Below are positions 9,536-19,288 of a stretch of 64,000 nt of DNA, piece by piece. Made by a program: the position numbers and the translations under genes. Source of the DNA: Bacteroidaceae bacterium (lineage in GTDB: Bacteria; Bacteroidota; Bacteroidia; Bacteroidales; Bacteroidaceae); assembly GCA_017442185.1 (NCBI GenBank), contig JAFSAT010000018.1:1-64000 (forward strand), given 5' to 3'. Each line of letters starts with the position of its first letter. The first letter of the stretch is position 1. Below the pieces are notes generated by a model. That model had not been told where the DNA came from. It ran no database searches and was given only the letters and a program-made list of their open reading frames with translations.

Positions 9536-10438
9536 TTATTGGTTCAGTTTATCGAATATGGCGATTATTCGCTCTAATTCTTTATCGTTCTTGAATTTTA
9601 TGCTTATTTTTCCGGCTCCTTTGTTGTTGCATGTCAGCTGTACGGGGGTTTGAAAGAAGTGTGTAAGGTGGCGCTTCAGATTGTGAAATTCGGCGCTTTG
9701 TTGTTTGTCTGCCTCTTTGCTGTTGTTTGTTACTTGTTGTGCAGCATCGTCGGCCGAGTTGTTTTTCTTTTCGCGCACTATCTCTTCAACCTGACGCACC
9801 GAGTAGTTTTTCTCTTTTATCTCTTTGAACAGGGCTATCTGTTCGGCCGGATTCTCGAGCGAAAGCAGGGCGCGTGCGTGTCCCATGTCTATCTCTTTAT
9901 CCTTGAGTGCCACTTGTATTGCGGCGGGTAGTTTCAGCAGGCGAAGGAAGTTGGCTATTGTGGCGCGTCCCTTGCCTACACGTTTGCTCAGTTGCTCTTG
10001 CGACAGGTTGTGCTGCTCTATTAGTTGCTGGTAGGCTAAGGCTATCTCCATTGCATTCAAATCCTCGCGCTGTATGTTTTCAATGAGGGCCATTTCCATG
10101 GTGTTCTCGTCGTTGGCTTCAAGGATGTAGGCGGGTATGGTGGTTTTGCCGGCAAGTTGTGATGCTTTGAAGCGTCTTTCGCCTGCTATTATCTGATAGC
10201 TCTCTTCGCCTGTCTTTCGTAGGGTTATTGGTTGTATTATTCCTAATTCTTCTATCGAGGTGGCAAGTTCACGAAGTGCCTCTTCGCTAAATTCGCGACG
10301 GGGTTGGTTGGGGTTTGCCTCTATCTTGCTCAGCTCGATTTCTCCGATTGATGATGAGCCCGATGTGCGTACTGCTTCGGTTGAGATGAGGGCGTCAAGC
10401 CCGCGTCCGAGTGTGAATTTTTTATTGGGTGCCATCAT
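9536..10438 (-). CDS. parB: Chromosome-partitioning protein ParB
   Basis: This CTP-dependent DNA clamp loads at parS sites and works with ParA in origin segregation. It has 300 residues, usual for chromosomal ParB. The N-terminal ParB/Spo0J domain has the NPNQPRREF box (box I) and the GERRFKASQLAG box (box II, CTP and parS contacts). The central helix-turn-helix reads SQEQLSKRVGKGRATIANFLR, and a Lys/Asp-rich C-terminal dimer domain follows. Two ATG codons stand in tandem at the start, so position 10435 is an equal choice. No parS palindrome was seen in the window. Confidence 0.95.
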   Translation of the reverse strand: MMAPNKKFTLGRGLDALISTEAVRTSGSSSIGEIELSKIEANPNQPRREFSEEALRELATSIEELGIIQPITLRKTGEESYQIIAGERRFKASQLAGKTTIPAYILEANDENTMEMALIENIQREDLNAMEIALAYQQLIEQHNLSQEQLSKRVGKGRATIANFLRLLKLPAAIQVALKDKEIDMGHARALLSLENPAEQIALFKEIKEKNYSVRQVEEIVREKKNNSADDAAQQVTNNSKEADKQQSAEFHNLKRHLTHFFQTPVQLTCNNKGAGKISIKFKNDKELERIIAIFDKLNQ

Positions 10439-10453
10439 TCTTCTTCTTTTTTG

Positions 10454-11212
10454 TTAGTGTTTGATAATTTCTTGTGCCAATGACAGGTAATTTTTTGCTC
10501 CGGCCGAGTCGGCGTCATATAGTATCACAGGGATTCCCATGCTGGGTGCTTCGCCCAAACGGGTGTTGCGTACAATTACGGTCTCGAACACAAGCTCGCG
10601 GAAGTGTTTCTTTACTTCGTTGTATACCTGGTTGCTCAGCCTTAGGCGTGAATTGAACATTGTCAGCAGAAATCCTTCGATGTCGAGCGAGGGATTAAGG
10701 TTTGATTTTATGATTTTTATTGTGTTTAGCAGTTTGCTGATTCCCTCGAGGGCAAAATATTCGCATTGCACGGGTATTATTACCGAATCGGCTGCTGTGA
10801 GGGAATTTACGGTGATAAGTCCCAGGGAGGGTGAGCAGTCTATCAACAGGTAGTCGTATTTGTCTTTTATGGACGAGAGTGCTTCGCGCATTATTTTTTC
10901 GCGGTTGGGCAAATCGAGCATCTCTATTTCTGCTCCAACAAGGTCTATGTGTGACGGTATTATGTCGAGCCCCTTGACGCAGGTGCTGTGTATGGCTTCG
11001 GCCGGGGCCGATTTATTGATGAGACATTCGTATATCGAGCAATTTATTTCTCGTATATCTATTCCTAATCCGGATGATGCGTTTGCTTGGGGGTCTGCGT
11101 CTATCACCAATACTTTCTTTTCGAGTGTGGCAAGTGATGCTGCAAGGTTTATTGCGGTTGTGGTTTTTCCTACGCCGCCTTTTTGGTTGGCTAATGCTAT
11201 GATTTTTCCCAT
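10454..11212 (-). CDS. parA: Chromosome-partitioning ATPase ParA (Soj)
   Basis: This deviant-Walker ATPase forms dynamic DNA-bound dimers that move ParB-parS complexes. The start at 11212 (MGKIIALANQKGG) places the deviant Walker A motif KGGVGKTTT at residues 11-19, the family position. An in-frame ATG 42 bases upstream would add a Lys/Arg-rich tail untypical of the family. Later motifs are LVIDADPQ and LLIDCSPSLGLIT. It is the first gene of the five-gene minus-strand operon ending with rel. The product is 252 residues. Confidence 0.95.
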   Translation of the reverse strand: MGKIIALANQKGGVGKTTTAINLAASLATLEKKVLVIDADPQANASSGLGIDIREINCSIYECLINKSAPAEAIHSTCVKGLDIIPSHIDLVGAEIEMLDLPNREKIMREALSSIKDKYDYLLIDCSPSLGLITVNSLTAADSVIIPVQCEYFALEGISKLLNTIKIIKSNLNPSLDIEGFLLTMFNSRLRLSNQVYNEVKKHFRELVFETVIVRNTRLGEAPSMGIPVILYDADSAGAKNYLSLAQEIIKH

Positions 11213-11265
11213 TGTGCTTTTGTTGTTTGTTTTCTTACGCCTTTTTTCTCTCAAATTGATATTGC

Positions 11266-11273
11266 AAAGATAG
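11266..11273 (-). promoter_or_regulatory. Likely -7 box of the parA operon
   Basis: The minus strand reads TATCTTTG, an exact TAnnTTTG match, about 55 bases upstream of the parA start. No clear TTTG is found at the expected -33 distance, so only the -7 element is called. Confidence 0.5.
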
Positions 11274-11333
11274 TGAAAAAATAGATAGCATTCTTTTATT
11301 TTACATTTACTTATAAACAGGTTATTGACAAAG

Positions 11334-11386
11334 AATCATAAAATATGTTACCCGATGTTTTGCATCGGGTAACATATTTTATGATT
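11334..11386. terminator. Terminator downstream of the GH84 gene
   Basis: A perfect 24-bp inverted repeat (11334-11357 with 11363-11386) with a 5-base loop; the loop-proximal core is CCCGATG and the outer stem is AT-rich. It begins 33 bases past the stop of the minus-strand GH84 gene and insulates it from the parA promoter. Confidence 0.85.
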
Positions 11387-11418
11387 GTAGGGTGTGAACC
11401 TGCATGGCTGTAATGTGC

Positions 11419-14319
11419 TCAGCGTAGGATTTTTGCTGTTATTATGTTGCCGCCTTTGGTTCTTGCCACTAATATGTAACTGCCTGCTTGCAGCGTGCCG
11501 AGCGATATGTGGTTGCTCTCTTTGGCTTCTGTTGCTTTACGGCCTGTTGTATCGTATATTGTGATGTTTTGTGCCGGTTCGTACAGAATTGCGCAGTTGT
11601 CTTTAATTATTATTTTTTTTTTTGAACCTACGGGGGTGATACCAGAGGTTGTTCCTTTTTTAATAATTTCTATTACGTAGCTTGATGAACGTGTCATGTT
11701 GTTGTCCCACTCTATATGGTCGTCTGTGATGTTCCAGAAGTGCTCGCCTGCCGATTGGGTTGTTTGAATGGAGAATTTTCCGTCCATCATCAGTATAAGG
11801 TATGTGTTCCAGTCGGGGTAGTAGGCGTTGGTTCCGAATTTGGCATATTCGTTTAAGTAACGTCCGTCGGCTTTGCTTGTTATCTTGTAGTTGTTCTTAC
11901 CGTTCTTATCTTGCTCTATCACCCACTCTTGTGCGGCTGCGGGTGTTGCAACTTTTTTGAATGTGGGTGTGCCGCCGCTGCCTTTTACGTTGTTGTTGGT
12001 GAGGTATAGCTCGCCGTTCATTATATAATATGTTTCGCCGCTCTCTATCACCGGTGTCTCTTCGGCTCCGCTTATGGGTTCTATATCAAATATGAATTGT
12101 GAGGGTTCGAGTGTGTTGCTGCCTTGTTTGATGCTTCCGTTCTGTACTGTCCAGAATTTGTTGCCTGCGCTGCCTGCATTTTGTATGCAGTATTTGCCGT
12201 TGGCAAGTCGCATTATGTAGTAGGTGTGCCATGCTGCTTCGTAGGGATTGCTGCTGCCTGCGCTGAATTTGCCGTTTTCGTTGAGGTATCGGCTGTCTTC
12301 GGCATTTACAATCTTGTAGCGGCCTGTTTCGGGGTCGAGGCTTATGTGCCACTCTTGACGCTGTGGACGTGTGTCGTCGCGGGCGGTTGCAAAGGTGGGT
12401 GTGCTGCCGGCTACGTTTGGTGTTTTGTTTGTTAGATATGCGTTTCTGTATTTTATGAAGTATGTTCCGTTTTCGATTTCTTGTGCGGGGAATACGTCGA
12501 TGCGGTAGTCGTAAAGGCTCTTATACAGGGTGACAAGGCTTGCCAATGTGCTTTTAAGGAATGGCTGCACGTGCAGGGTGGCAACCTCGGGTTTTGCCCA
12601 TTTGAGTGTGCCTTCAAAGTCGCGCGAACGCAATGCGTCTTGCTCGCCTGTCAGTTGTTGGTAGCGCAGGTATGTGTCTACGAATACTTCGGGGTTTTGT
12701 GTGCCGAGTGCTTCGTACATCTCCATAAGGCACACTCCTCTGTCGCCTGTGTATTTCATGGATTTCAGCCAAGGCATGATTTCCGAGATAAGTTCGGGTG
12801 CTTCGTCTGTTTCCATGAGTGTGGTTGCGACGTTTGTGAATTTATTGAAGTGTTCTTTCATTGCAGCTGCGGCCGCAGTGGTGTCTCCGGCTGCTATTTT
12901 ATTGTTGAACAAATCTTTTACTTCGAGGAAAGCCGGTGATTCGTTGTAGCGGCGCAAACCGTGTACTGTGGAACCGAGGTCTACATTATTCTCGCAGAAG
13001 AAATGGAATGCTTCTCTGTTCTTGGGCATGAGGTATGTTATTGCGCTTTCCCATGATGCGTCGGCATCGTAGTTCTCCATGTTCCAACAGTAGTCGCCTA
13101 TGCTGTATAGTGATACTTTGGATGCCATTGCATATTCCATGGGGTTGGATGTGAATCCGCCGAGCATATTTGCAATGTCAAGGCCGTTGCCGTATGTGGG
13201 GCCCATGAGCAGATGGTTGATGCAGTAGTCTGTTACGGGATAGTTGAGCCATATATATGCCTTGCGGCTTATTTGGTTGTTTATCCACGTCATGTCGTTC
13301 ATTTCTATCATATCCACAACGCTGTTACCTGTCCACATGATACGTACGCTCTTATCCATCTGGGTGCCGAGCACGTTCAGGTAGTCGCCGCTTGTCCATC
13401 CTTTGTTGTATTGTGTGGGGCAGATGATAAGGGGATTTACGTCGTCGTAGGCTTTGTTCAGTTCGTCGTTGATGTAGTTCATAAGTCCGGCCTGTTTGTC
13501 GGCTTTTGTACCTTCGCCCCAAATATCGTCAAAGAATACGGCAAAAGTTCTGATGCCGAGGTCGTACATTTTCTTTAGCTTGTTTACGATGTTCACGCTG
13601 TCGGCCTTTGTCCACTGTATGTCTACTCCGGGGTGTATGGCCCAGATGAAGTCTACTTTATTGGCCTTTGCGGCGGCGGCGTATTCTGCAATTTTGTTAC
13701 CAAGTGCAGTGGGGTATGGCTCGCGCCATTTGCCCTTATGATATACATCGTCTTTGGGACCGTATATGTATACGTTCATTTTTTGACGTCCGAAAAATTC
13801 AAATAAATCCATGCGGTCGCTCTCGCTGTACGGGTTGCCATAATAGCCTTCGACAAGTCCGCGGTCGGATATGCTTGGGTAGTCGCTTATGGTAACATTC
13901 ATCACCTGGGGTTGTGAGACTGCCTGTATGAAACTTTGCACTCCGTAGTATGTTCCGTTGCCATCGTTTCCGGCTATGAATACTTTGTCGCCATCTATCT
14001 TCAGATAGTAACCCTCGGATTTTTCGGGAATAAGACTTTTTACGCTTGATACTGCTTTGTCGCCTCTCTCTCCGATATATACCTTGATTTTTCCATTCTG
14101 TGTGTCGAAATTTTTGTTGAACAGGGCTACGGCATCGGCATCTGCCTCTTCGGCACCAACAAGTGTGTATGTTGCAGTGTTATCGAAAGCCTTTGTGTTG
14201 CTCCACTCGATAGATTGTGGCTTGGGACTTATTTCTACTGTTTGTGCAGTAGCTTCTGTACCAAAAATGGCAAGCATTGCAGCTATGGCGCTGCATGTAA
14301 GTGATTTGTAGAATTTCAT
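11419..14319 (-). CDS. Secreted GH84 beta-N-acetylglucosaminidase
   Basis: This predicted retaining hexosaminidase removes terminal GlcNAc (including O-GlcNAc-type residues) from glycoconjugates by substrate-assisted catalysis. It has 966 residues. The signal peptide ends at GTEATAQ (about 26). A GH84 N-terminal domain spans about 27-145. The catalytic barrel begins at GLVEGYYGNPYS with IYGPKDDVYH, WAIHPG and the paired catalytic Asp residues in FAVFFDDIWGEG (about 264-265). Two tandem beta-trefoil-like modules of about 130 residues (615-750, 760-890), each with YLNE and FWxx motifs, may bind carbohydrate. The last 70 residues (IYDTTGR, LQAGSYI, K near the end) resemble a C-terminal sorting domain. 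It stands alone between its own promoter and terminator. Confidence 0.93.
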   Translation of the reverse strand: MKFYKSLTCSAIAAMLAIFGTEATAQTVEISPKPQSIEWSNTKAFDNTATYTLVGAEEADADAVALFNKNFDTQNGKIKVYIGERGDKAVSSVKSLIPEKSEGYYLKIDGDKVFIAGNDGNGTYYGVQSFIQAVSQPQVMNVTISDYPSISDRGLVEGYYGNPYSESDRMDLFEFFGRQKMNVYIYGPKDDVYHKGKWREPYPTALGNKIAEYAAAAKANKVDFIWAIHPGVDIQWTKADSVNIVNKLKKMYDLGIRTFAVFFDDIWGEGTKADKQAGLMNYINDELNKAYDDVNPLIICPTQYNKGWTSGDYLNVLGTQMDKSVRIMWTGNSVVDMIEMNDMTWINNQISRKAYIWLNYPVTDYCINHLLMGPTYGNGLDIANMLGGFTSNPMEYAMASKVSLYSIGDYCWNMENYDADASWESAITYLMPKNREAFHFFCENNVDLGSTVHGLRRYNESPAFLEVKDLFNNKIAAGDTTAAAAAMKEHFNKFTNVATTLMETDEAPELISEIMPWLKSMKYTGDRGVCLMEMYEALGTQNPEVFVDTYLRYQQLTGEQDALRSRDFEGTLKWAKPEVATLHVQPFLKSTLASLVTLYKSLYDYRIDVFPAQEIENGTYFIKYRNAYLTNKTPNVAGSTPTFATARDDTRPQRQEWHISLDPETGRYKIVNAEDSRYLNENGKFSAGSSNPYEAAWHTYYIMRLANGKYCIQNAGSAGNKFWTVQNGSIKQGSNTLEPSQFIFDIEPISGAEETPVIESGETYYIMNGELYLTNNNVKGSGGTPTFKKVATPAAAQEWVIEQDKNGKNNYKITSKADGRYLNEYAKFGTNAYYPDWNTYLILMMDGKFSIQTTQSAGEHFWNITDDHIEWDNNMTRSSSYVIEIIKKGTTSGITPVGSKKKIIIKDNCAILYEPAQNITIYDTTGRKATEAKESNHISLGTLQAGSYILVARTKGGNIITAKILR

Positions 14320-14372
14320 AAGTGTATGTTTTTTGTGATTTTGTCGGGCGTGGTTTTTTGTGAAAATCGTTG

Positions 14373-14404
14373 TAAAGTTATATAATTAGTATTTAATATG
14401 CAAA
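14373..14404 (-). promoter_or_regulatory. Promoter of the GH84 gene
   Basis: On the minus strand: TTTG (14401-14404), 20 bases, then TAACTTTA (14373-14380), one mismatch from TAnnTTTG. The predicted leader is about 45 bases. Confidence 0.6.
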
Positions 14405-14464
14405 TTTTGAGTATTTCATGTTAGGTTTTGTTTTATTTTGTGATGATTGGCTCTGCTTTTTCAC

Positions 14465-14472
14465 TATCTTCG
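14465..14472 (+). promoter_or_regulatory. Likely -7 box for surE
   Basis: TATCTTCG, one base from TAnnTTTG, lies 26 bases before the surE ATG. The same TATCTTCG variant precedes rsfS and the GH2 gene. No good -33 box was found at the standard distance. Confidence 0.45.
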
Positions 14473-14498
14473 CACGCAGATTAAAGAATTATTGTTTT

Positions 14499-15257
14499 AT
14501 GGAGAGACCTCTTATTTTTGTTTCTAATGATGATGGCTATGCTGCCAAAGGTATTAATGTACTAATCGAGGTGTTGATGGAGTTTGGTGATGTTGTTGCT
14601 GTTGCTCCCCATACGGGACGCTCGGGCAAGGGGTGCTCAATCACCAGCGAGGTGCCTGTGAATGTGTGGAATATTTCTCGTAAACCGGGTTTGGAGGTGT
14701 ATGCTTGTACGGGAACTCCTGTGGATTGTGTGAAGGTTGCATTTGATGCGGTTCTTACTCGCAGGCCTGTGCTTGTCGTAGGAGGAATAAATCATGGTGA
14801 TAATTCTGCGGTCAATGCTCACTATTCGGGTACTATGGGGGTTGTGCTCGAGGGGTGTATGAAGGGAGTGCCCTCTGTGGCTTTTTCTCTCTGTTCGCAT
14901 GATGCCGATGCCGACTTTTCAAATACAATTCCGGTGATACGCCGCGTTGTGTCCGAAGTGTTGCAACGTGGGCTCCCCACAGGCAGTTGTCTTAATGTTA
15001 ATTTCCCTGATGTTCCTTCGTATGCCGGAATAAAGGTGTGTCGTCAAGCTTGTGGTGAGTGGACTAACGAGTGGGAGGGGCATAATCATCCAAGGGGTGG
15101 AAAATGGTATTGGCTGACAGGGGAATTTTCTTGTTCAGAGAGTGACCCCGACTGCGACCGTATCGCACTCGATAATGGATATGTGGCAATTACACCCACA
15201 AAAATAGATTTCACCGATTATGCACTGCTCGATGCTATGAAGCAGTGGAATTTATAA
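14499..15257 (+). CDS. surE: 5'/3'-nucleotidase SurE
   Basis: This metal-dependent phosphatase acts on nucleoside monophosphates and is linked to survival in stationary phase. The chosen start (ATG 14499, MERPLIFVSNDDGY) puts the metal-binding N-D-D triad at residues 10-12, as in the family. An in-frame ATG 81 bases upstream would run through the -7 box. Other SurE motifs are APHTGRSGKG and GGINHGDNSAVNAHYSGT. The product has 252 residues, the normal length. lpxB follows after 23 bases, so the two genes probably share a transcript. Confidence 0.95.
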   Translation: MERPLIFVSNDDGYAAKGINVLIEVLMEFGDVVAVAPHTGRSGKGCSITSEVPVNVWNISRKPGLEVYACTGTPVDCVKVAFDAVLTRRPVLVVGGINHGDNSAVNAHYSGTMGVVLEGCMKGVPSVAFSLCSHDADADFSNTIPVIRRVVSEVLQRGLPTGSCLNVNFPDVPSYAGIKVCRQACGEWTNEWEGHNHPRGGKWYWLTGEFSCSESDPDCDRIALDNGYVAITPTKIDFTDYALLDAMKQWNL

Positions 15258-15280
15258 TTACACAAGAAAGTTATTTACTC

Positions 15281-16423
15281 ATGAAATACTATCTTATAGT
15301 GGGCGAGGCGTCGGGCGACCTTCATGCTTCGAATCTGATGAAAGCCATTAAGGAGTGTGACAAGGCTGCTCAGTTTCGTTTCTTTGGCGGCGACTTGATG
15401 TCGGCAGTGGGAGGGGAGCGTGTGAAGCACTATCGCGAACTTGCATATATGGGATTTATACCCGTGCTGTTACATTTGCGCACCATACTCACAAACATGG
15501 AACGCTGTAAAAAAGATATAGTTGCATGGAATCCCGATGTTCTTATTCTTGTAGATTATCCCGGCTTTAATCTCTCTGTGGCCGAATATATACATAAGAA
15601 CACTGATATTCCTGTTTATTACTATATCTCACCCAAAATATGGGCATGGAAAGAGTATCGCATAAAGAATATAAAACGCGATGTGGATGAACTTTTTTCG
15701 ATACTTCCCTTTGAGGTTGACTTTTTTGCCGCTCACAATTATAAGATAAATTACATAGGTAATCCATGTGTAGATGCCGTAGATGCTTTTTTGAAAGGTG
15801 ATGTAGAGGAACGTTCCGATTTTCTTGCATCGGCTTCGCTACCCGATAAACCTATTGTGGCGCTGCTTGCCGGAAGTCGTAAGCAAGAGATTGAGAGCAA
15901 CCTTCCCTTAATGTTGCAGGCAATGGAAGACTATCCCGAGTATCAGGCTGTTATTGCAGGTGCTCCGGGTATTGATAGTGATTTTTACGCTCCATATATA
16001 GGTGCCGGTGCAAACATTATTTACGGTGCCACTTATCGTCTGCTCAAACACTCTTGTGCAGCGCTTGTTACCTCGGGAACGGCAACGCTCGAAACAGCAC
16101 TCTTCCGCGTACCGCAGGTGGTGTGTTATGCAACCCCCATGGCGAGGTTGTACTCTTGGCTCAAGAGGCACTTCCTTAAGGTTAAGTTCGTATCCTTGGT
16201 GAATCTTATTGCCGGCCGCGAGGTTGTGCGAGAACTTGTTGCTGCTGACATGTGTATTGATAATGTGAAGAGTGAGCTTGGGAAAATCCTGCCCGAGACA
16301 AAAGAGCGTGCGGCCATGCTCAAAGAGTATGACCGCATGATAGATATTTTGGGAGCGGCGGGTGCTTCGGAGCGTGCCGCAGCCATCATGGTGCGTATGC
16401 TTAAAGAAGGTAAAGGAAGATAA
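15281..16423 (+). CDS. lpxB: Lipid-A-disaccharide synthase
   Basis: This GT19 glycosyltransferase joins UDP-2,3-diacylglucosamine and lipid X to form the lipid A disaccharide at the inner membrane. The start ATG 15281 gives MKYYLIVGEASGDLHASNL, the classic LpxB N-terminus; an earlier ATG at 15245 lies inside surE. Family blocks include FFGGDLM, YISPKIWAWKEYR, LLAGSRKQEI and TSGTATLETAL. At 380 residues it has the expected length. Its last 23 bases overlap the 3' end of the convergent cdsA gene, which is unusual for two essential genes. Confidence 0.96.
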   Translation: MKYYLIVGEASGDLHASNLMKAIKECDKAAQFRFFGGDLMSAVGGERVKHYRELAYMGFIPVLLHLRTILTNMERCKKDIVAWNPDVLILVDYPGFNLSVAEYIHKNTDIPVYYYISPKIWAWKEYRIKNIKRDVDELFSILPFEVDFFAAHNYKINYIGNPCVDAVDAFLKGDVEERSDFLASASLPDKPIVALLAGSRKQEIESNLPLMLQAMEDYPEYQAVIAGAPGIDSDFYAPYIGAGANIIYGATYRLLKHSCAALVTSGTATLETALFRVPQVVCYATPMARLYSWLKRHFLKVKFVSLVNLIAGREVVRELVAADMCIDNVKSELGKILPETKERAAMLKEYDRMIDILGAAGASERAAAIMVRMLKEGKGR

Positions 16424-17228
16424 TGACAGACGGCACTGCGAGAATACAACTGTCGAATCGGTCGAGTATTCCGCCATGTCCGGGCAGTATGTTGCCCGAG
16501 TCTTTTATCTTCATTTCGCGTTTCATGCACGATTCTATAAGGTCGCCCAAGGTGCCTGCCACCACCACTATGGCTGCCATTGCCATCCATTGCCAAGTGT
16601 TGAGCACATCAAAGAATAGCGACATCACATATCCTGCGATTATTGCGGTGACAGCTCCGCCGGCAAAGCCCTCCCACGTCTTTTTGGGTGAGATGCGTTC
16701 AAACATCTTATGTCGGCCTATTGTGCAGCCTGTGCAGTAGGCGCCGGTGTCGTTGCTCCACAGAAATATAAATATTGCCAACGGAAGTACATAACTGTAA
16801 TGTTCGTTGTTTGTGCTGCCGTATGACGATAGAATGTTTAAAAGGGCGAATGGCAATGCTGCGTACACTTGCGACAGTGTGAAATATGCAAAATTGTCGA
16901 GTGCACCGCCCTCTTTGCGGTAAAGTTCGCTCACGAACATATATACAACCAACAGTATGTAGGGCAACAGGAGTGTCAAAGGACGCTCTATATTGAAGTG
17001 TGTCACGGCAAAGAGTACAAAGAACAGATACATGCCTCCAAGTACAGCCGACAGTGTGCTGAACGTGGTTTTTTTGTACTCTCCTGCAATGTTGCAAAAT
17101 TCGTTCACTGCAAGTCCTGTCACTATTCCGAATAGAATACCGAACGGAATATAACCATAGAGTATTGCTGCAAGCAGCAGCCCGACAAATACGATACCTG
17201 TGGCACCGCGTACGATTAGTGAATTCAT
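16401..17228 (-). CDS. cdsA: Phosphatidate cytidylyltransferase
   Basis: This inner-membrane enzyme forms CDP-diacylglycerol from phosphatidate and CTP, the branch point for all phospholipids. It has 275 residues with about eight hydrophobic segments. The family signature is present near the C-terminus (KDSGNILPGHGGILDRFDS), preceded by SPKKTWEG. It is the third gene of a minus-strand unit rsfS-ftsH-cdsA, with 27 bases after the ftsH stop. The gene end overlaps the convergent lpxB end by 23 bases. Confidence 0.96.
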   Translation of the reverse strand: MNSLIVRGATGIVFVGLLLAAILYGYIPFGILFGIVTGLAVNEFCNIAGEYKKTTFSTLSAVLGGMYLFFVLFAVTHFNIERPLTLLLPYILLVVYMFVSELYRKEGGALDNFAYFTLSQVYAALPFALLNILSSYGSTNNEHYSYVLPLAIFIFLWSNDTGAYCTGCTIGRHKMFERISPKKTWEGFAGGAVTAIIAGYVMSLFFDVLNTWQWMAMAAIVVVAGTLGDLIESCMKREMKIKDSGNILPGHGGILDRFDSCILAVPSVIIFLYLL

Positions 17229-17255
17229 AGTATCTGTTATTTTAAATAAAGTTTT

Positions 17256-19253
17256 TTATTTCTGTGAAACTGTTTCTTCGTTTTCTTTAGTCACAGCCTC
17301 TTCGTTACTGTTCTCTTGAGGCTGCTCTTTGTCGCTCTTTTTCTCGTTTACCGAGAATATCTCCTCGCTGCGCGAAGCCCAGGGGCGTTTTCCGAATATA
17401 GTCTCCACATCGTCGGCAAATATCACCTCGCGTTCGATAAGCAGTTTGGCAAGTGCGGCATGTCCCTCTTTGTGTTGGGTGAGCAACTGCTTGGCACGTT
17501 CATATTGGGTGTTTATCAGCTCTTTAACTTCGTTGTCTATAAGTTCGGCTGTGCGCTCGCTGTAAGGGCGTTGGAACGAATACTCGCTGTTGTTGTAGTA
17601 GCAAAGGTTGGGTAGTTTGTCGCTCATGCCGGCGTAGGCTATCATGCCGTAGGCTTGCTTGGTGACGCGCTCAAGGTCGTTCATTGCACCGGTGGATATG
17701 TGTCCTGTGAAAAGTTCCTCGGCTGCGCGGCCGCCCAAAATTGCGCACATCTCGTCGAGCATTTGCTCTTTTGTGGTAATCTGACGCTCCTCGGGGAGGT
17801 ACCATGCTGCGCCGAGGGCGCGTCCGCGAGGCACGATGGTTACTTTTATAAGTGGGTTGGCATGCTCTAAGAACCACGAGAGTGTGGCGTGTCCTGCTTC
17901 GTGCAGCGCTATCGTCTCTTTCTCTTTGGCTGTCATTACCTTTGTTTTTTTCTCAAGTCCGCCTATTATGCGGTCTACGGCATCAAGGAAGTCTTGTTTG
18001 TCTACGGCGTTCTTTTTTTGTCGTGCTGCTATCAGGGCTGCCTCGTTGCACACGTTTGCAATGTCGGCACCCGAGAAGCCCGGTGTTTGTCGTGCCAAAA
18101 GGTCTACATCAACCGAGGGGTCTAATTTGAGTGGTCGCAGGTGTACCATAAACACCTCTTTACGCTCATTTAAATCAGGTAAGTCCACGTGTATCTGACG
18201 GTCGAAGCGTCCGGCACGCAACAGTGCCTTGTCGAGTATGTCGGCGCGGTTGGTGGCGGCCATTATTATTATACCGCTGTTGGTGCCGAATCCGTCCATC
18301 TCTGTGAGAAGTTGGTTCAGCGTGTTCTCGCGCTCGTCGTTACCACCCATTGAGGGGTTTTTGCCGCGTGCACGTCCCACGGCATCTATCTCGTCGATGA
18401 ATATGATGCAAGGGGCTTTCTCTTTTGCTTGTCTGAAGAGGTCGCGCACGCGTGATGCACCCACACCCACGAACATCTCCACAAAGTCGGAGCCTGAGAG
18501 TGAAAAGAATGGAACATCGGCCTCTCCTGCCACGGCTTTTGCAAGCAGTGTCTTTCCTGTTCCCGGAGGCCCCACAAGGAGTGCTCCTTTAGGTATTTTA
18601 CCGCCAAGGTCGGTGTATCGTCGCGGGTTTTTTAGGAAATCGACAATCTCCTGCACCTCTTGCTTGGCGCCCTCCTGTCCTGCCACATCTTTGAATGTGA
18701 CGCGGTTGCTGTTGTTCTTTTCAAATAGTTTTGCCTGGGATTTTCCTACGTTGAACACTCCGCCACCGCCTCCTCCGGCTCCGCCACTCATTCGTCGCAT
18801 CAAGAATATCCATATTCCGATGAAGAATATCAATGGCAGAATGTTTATTAGGAAGCCGTTCCAAAATTGCGGCCTCTCTTTGTAGCGTACATCTCCGTTG
18901 AAGTGTCCTTTGGCTGTTTGTTCGTTGATAAGTTCTTCAAATTTCTCTACCGAACCTATGCGCGATATAACCATCGGACGTTCTGTGATTTTGCTTGGCT
19001 TCTCGTTGAAGATGTGCTCTGCTGAGTCCGGGATTATATATGCTTCAACTTCGTTATTGTCGAATACTATCAGTTCTTTGACGTAGCCTTTTGTTATATA
19101 TTCGGTAAGTTGTGAGTAGTTTGTCTCTTTGGTGAACTTACCGCCGTCGTTGCCAAACAGGGACATTGCTATCAGTCCAAGTGCTATTGCGGCATAGAAC
19201 CATGTGAAGTTTATATTTGGTCTCTTTATTTTTTTGTTATTATTGTTTGCCAT
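17256..19253 (-). CDS. ftsH: ATP-dependent zinc metalloprotease FtsH
   Basis: This membrane-bound AAA+ protease degrades misassembled membrane proteins and short-lived regulators. It has 665 residues. Two membrane helices (about 18-34 and 132-152) flank a periplasmic domain, followed by a Gly-rich linker (GGAGGGGGG). The AAA module has Walker A GPPGTGKT (228-235), Walker B IIFIDEID and a second region of homology ([20 protein letters not shown]). The protease zinc site is HEAGH (451-455). The C-terminal tail is acidic and Glu/Lys-rich. It lies 35 bases after rsfS and upstream of cdsA. Confidence 0.98.
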   Translation of the reverse strand: MANNNNKKIKRPNINFTWFYAAIALGLIAMSLFGNDGGKFTKETNYSQLTEYITKGYVKELIVFDNNEVEAYIIPDSAEHIFNEKPSKITERPMVISRIGSVEKFEELINEQTAKGHFNGDVRYKERPQFWNGFLINILPLIFFIGIWIFLMRRMSGGAGGGGGGVFNVGKSQAKLFEKNNSNRVTFKDVAGQEGAKQEVQEIVDFLKNPRRYTDLGGKIPKGALLVGPPGTGKTLLAKAVAGEADVPFFSLSGSDFVEMFVGVGASRVRDLFRQAKEKAPCIIFIDEIDAVGRARGKNPSMGGNDERENTLNQLLTEMDGFGTNSGIIIMAATNRADILDKALLRAGRFDRQIHVDLPDLNERKEVFMVHLRPLKLDPSVDVDLLARQTPGFSGADIANVCNEAALIAARQKKNAVDKQDFLDAVDRIIGGLEKKTKVMTAKEKETIALHEAGHATLSWFLEHANPLIKVTIVPRGRALGAAWYLPEERQITTKEQMLDEMCAILGGRAAEELFTGHISTGAMNDLERVTKQAYGMIAYAGMSDKLPNLCYYNNSEYSFQRPYSERTAELIDNEVKELINTQYERAKQLLTQHKEGHAALAKLLIEREVIFADDVETIFGKRPWASRSEEIFSVNEKKSDKEQPQENSNEEAVTKENEETVSQK

Positions 19254-19288
19254 ATATGTGCGGCTGTTTATTTATAAAAAACGGTGTT

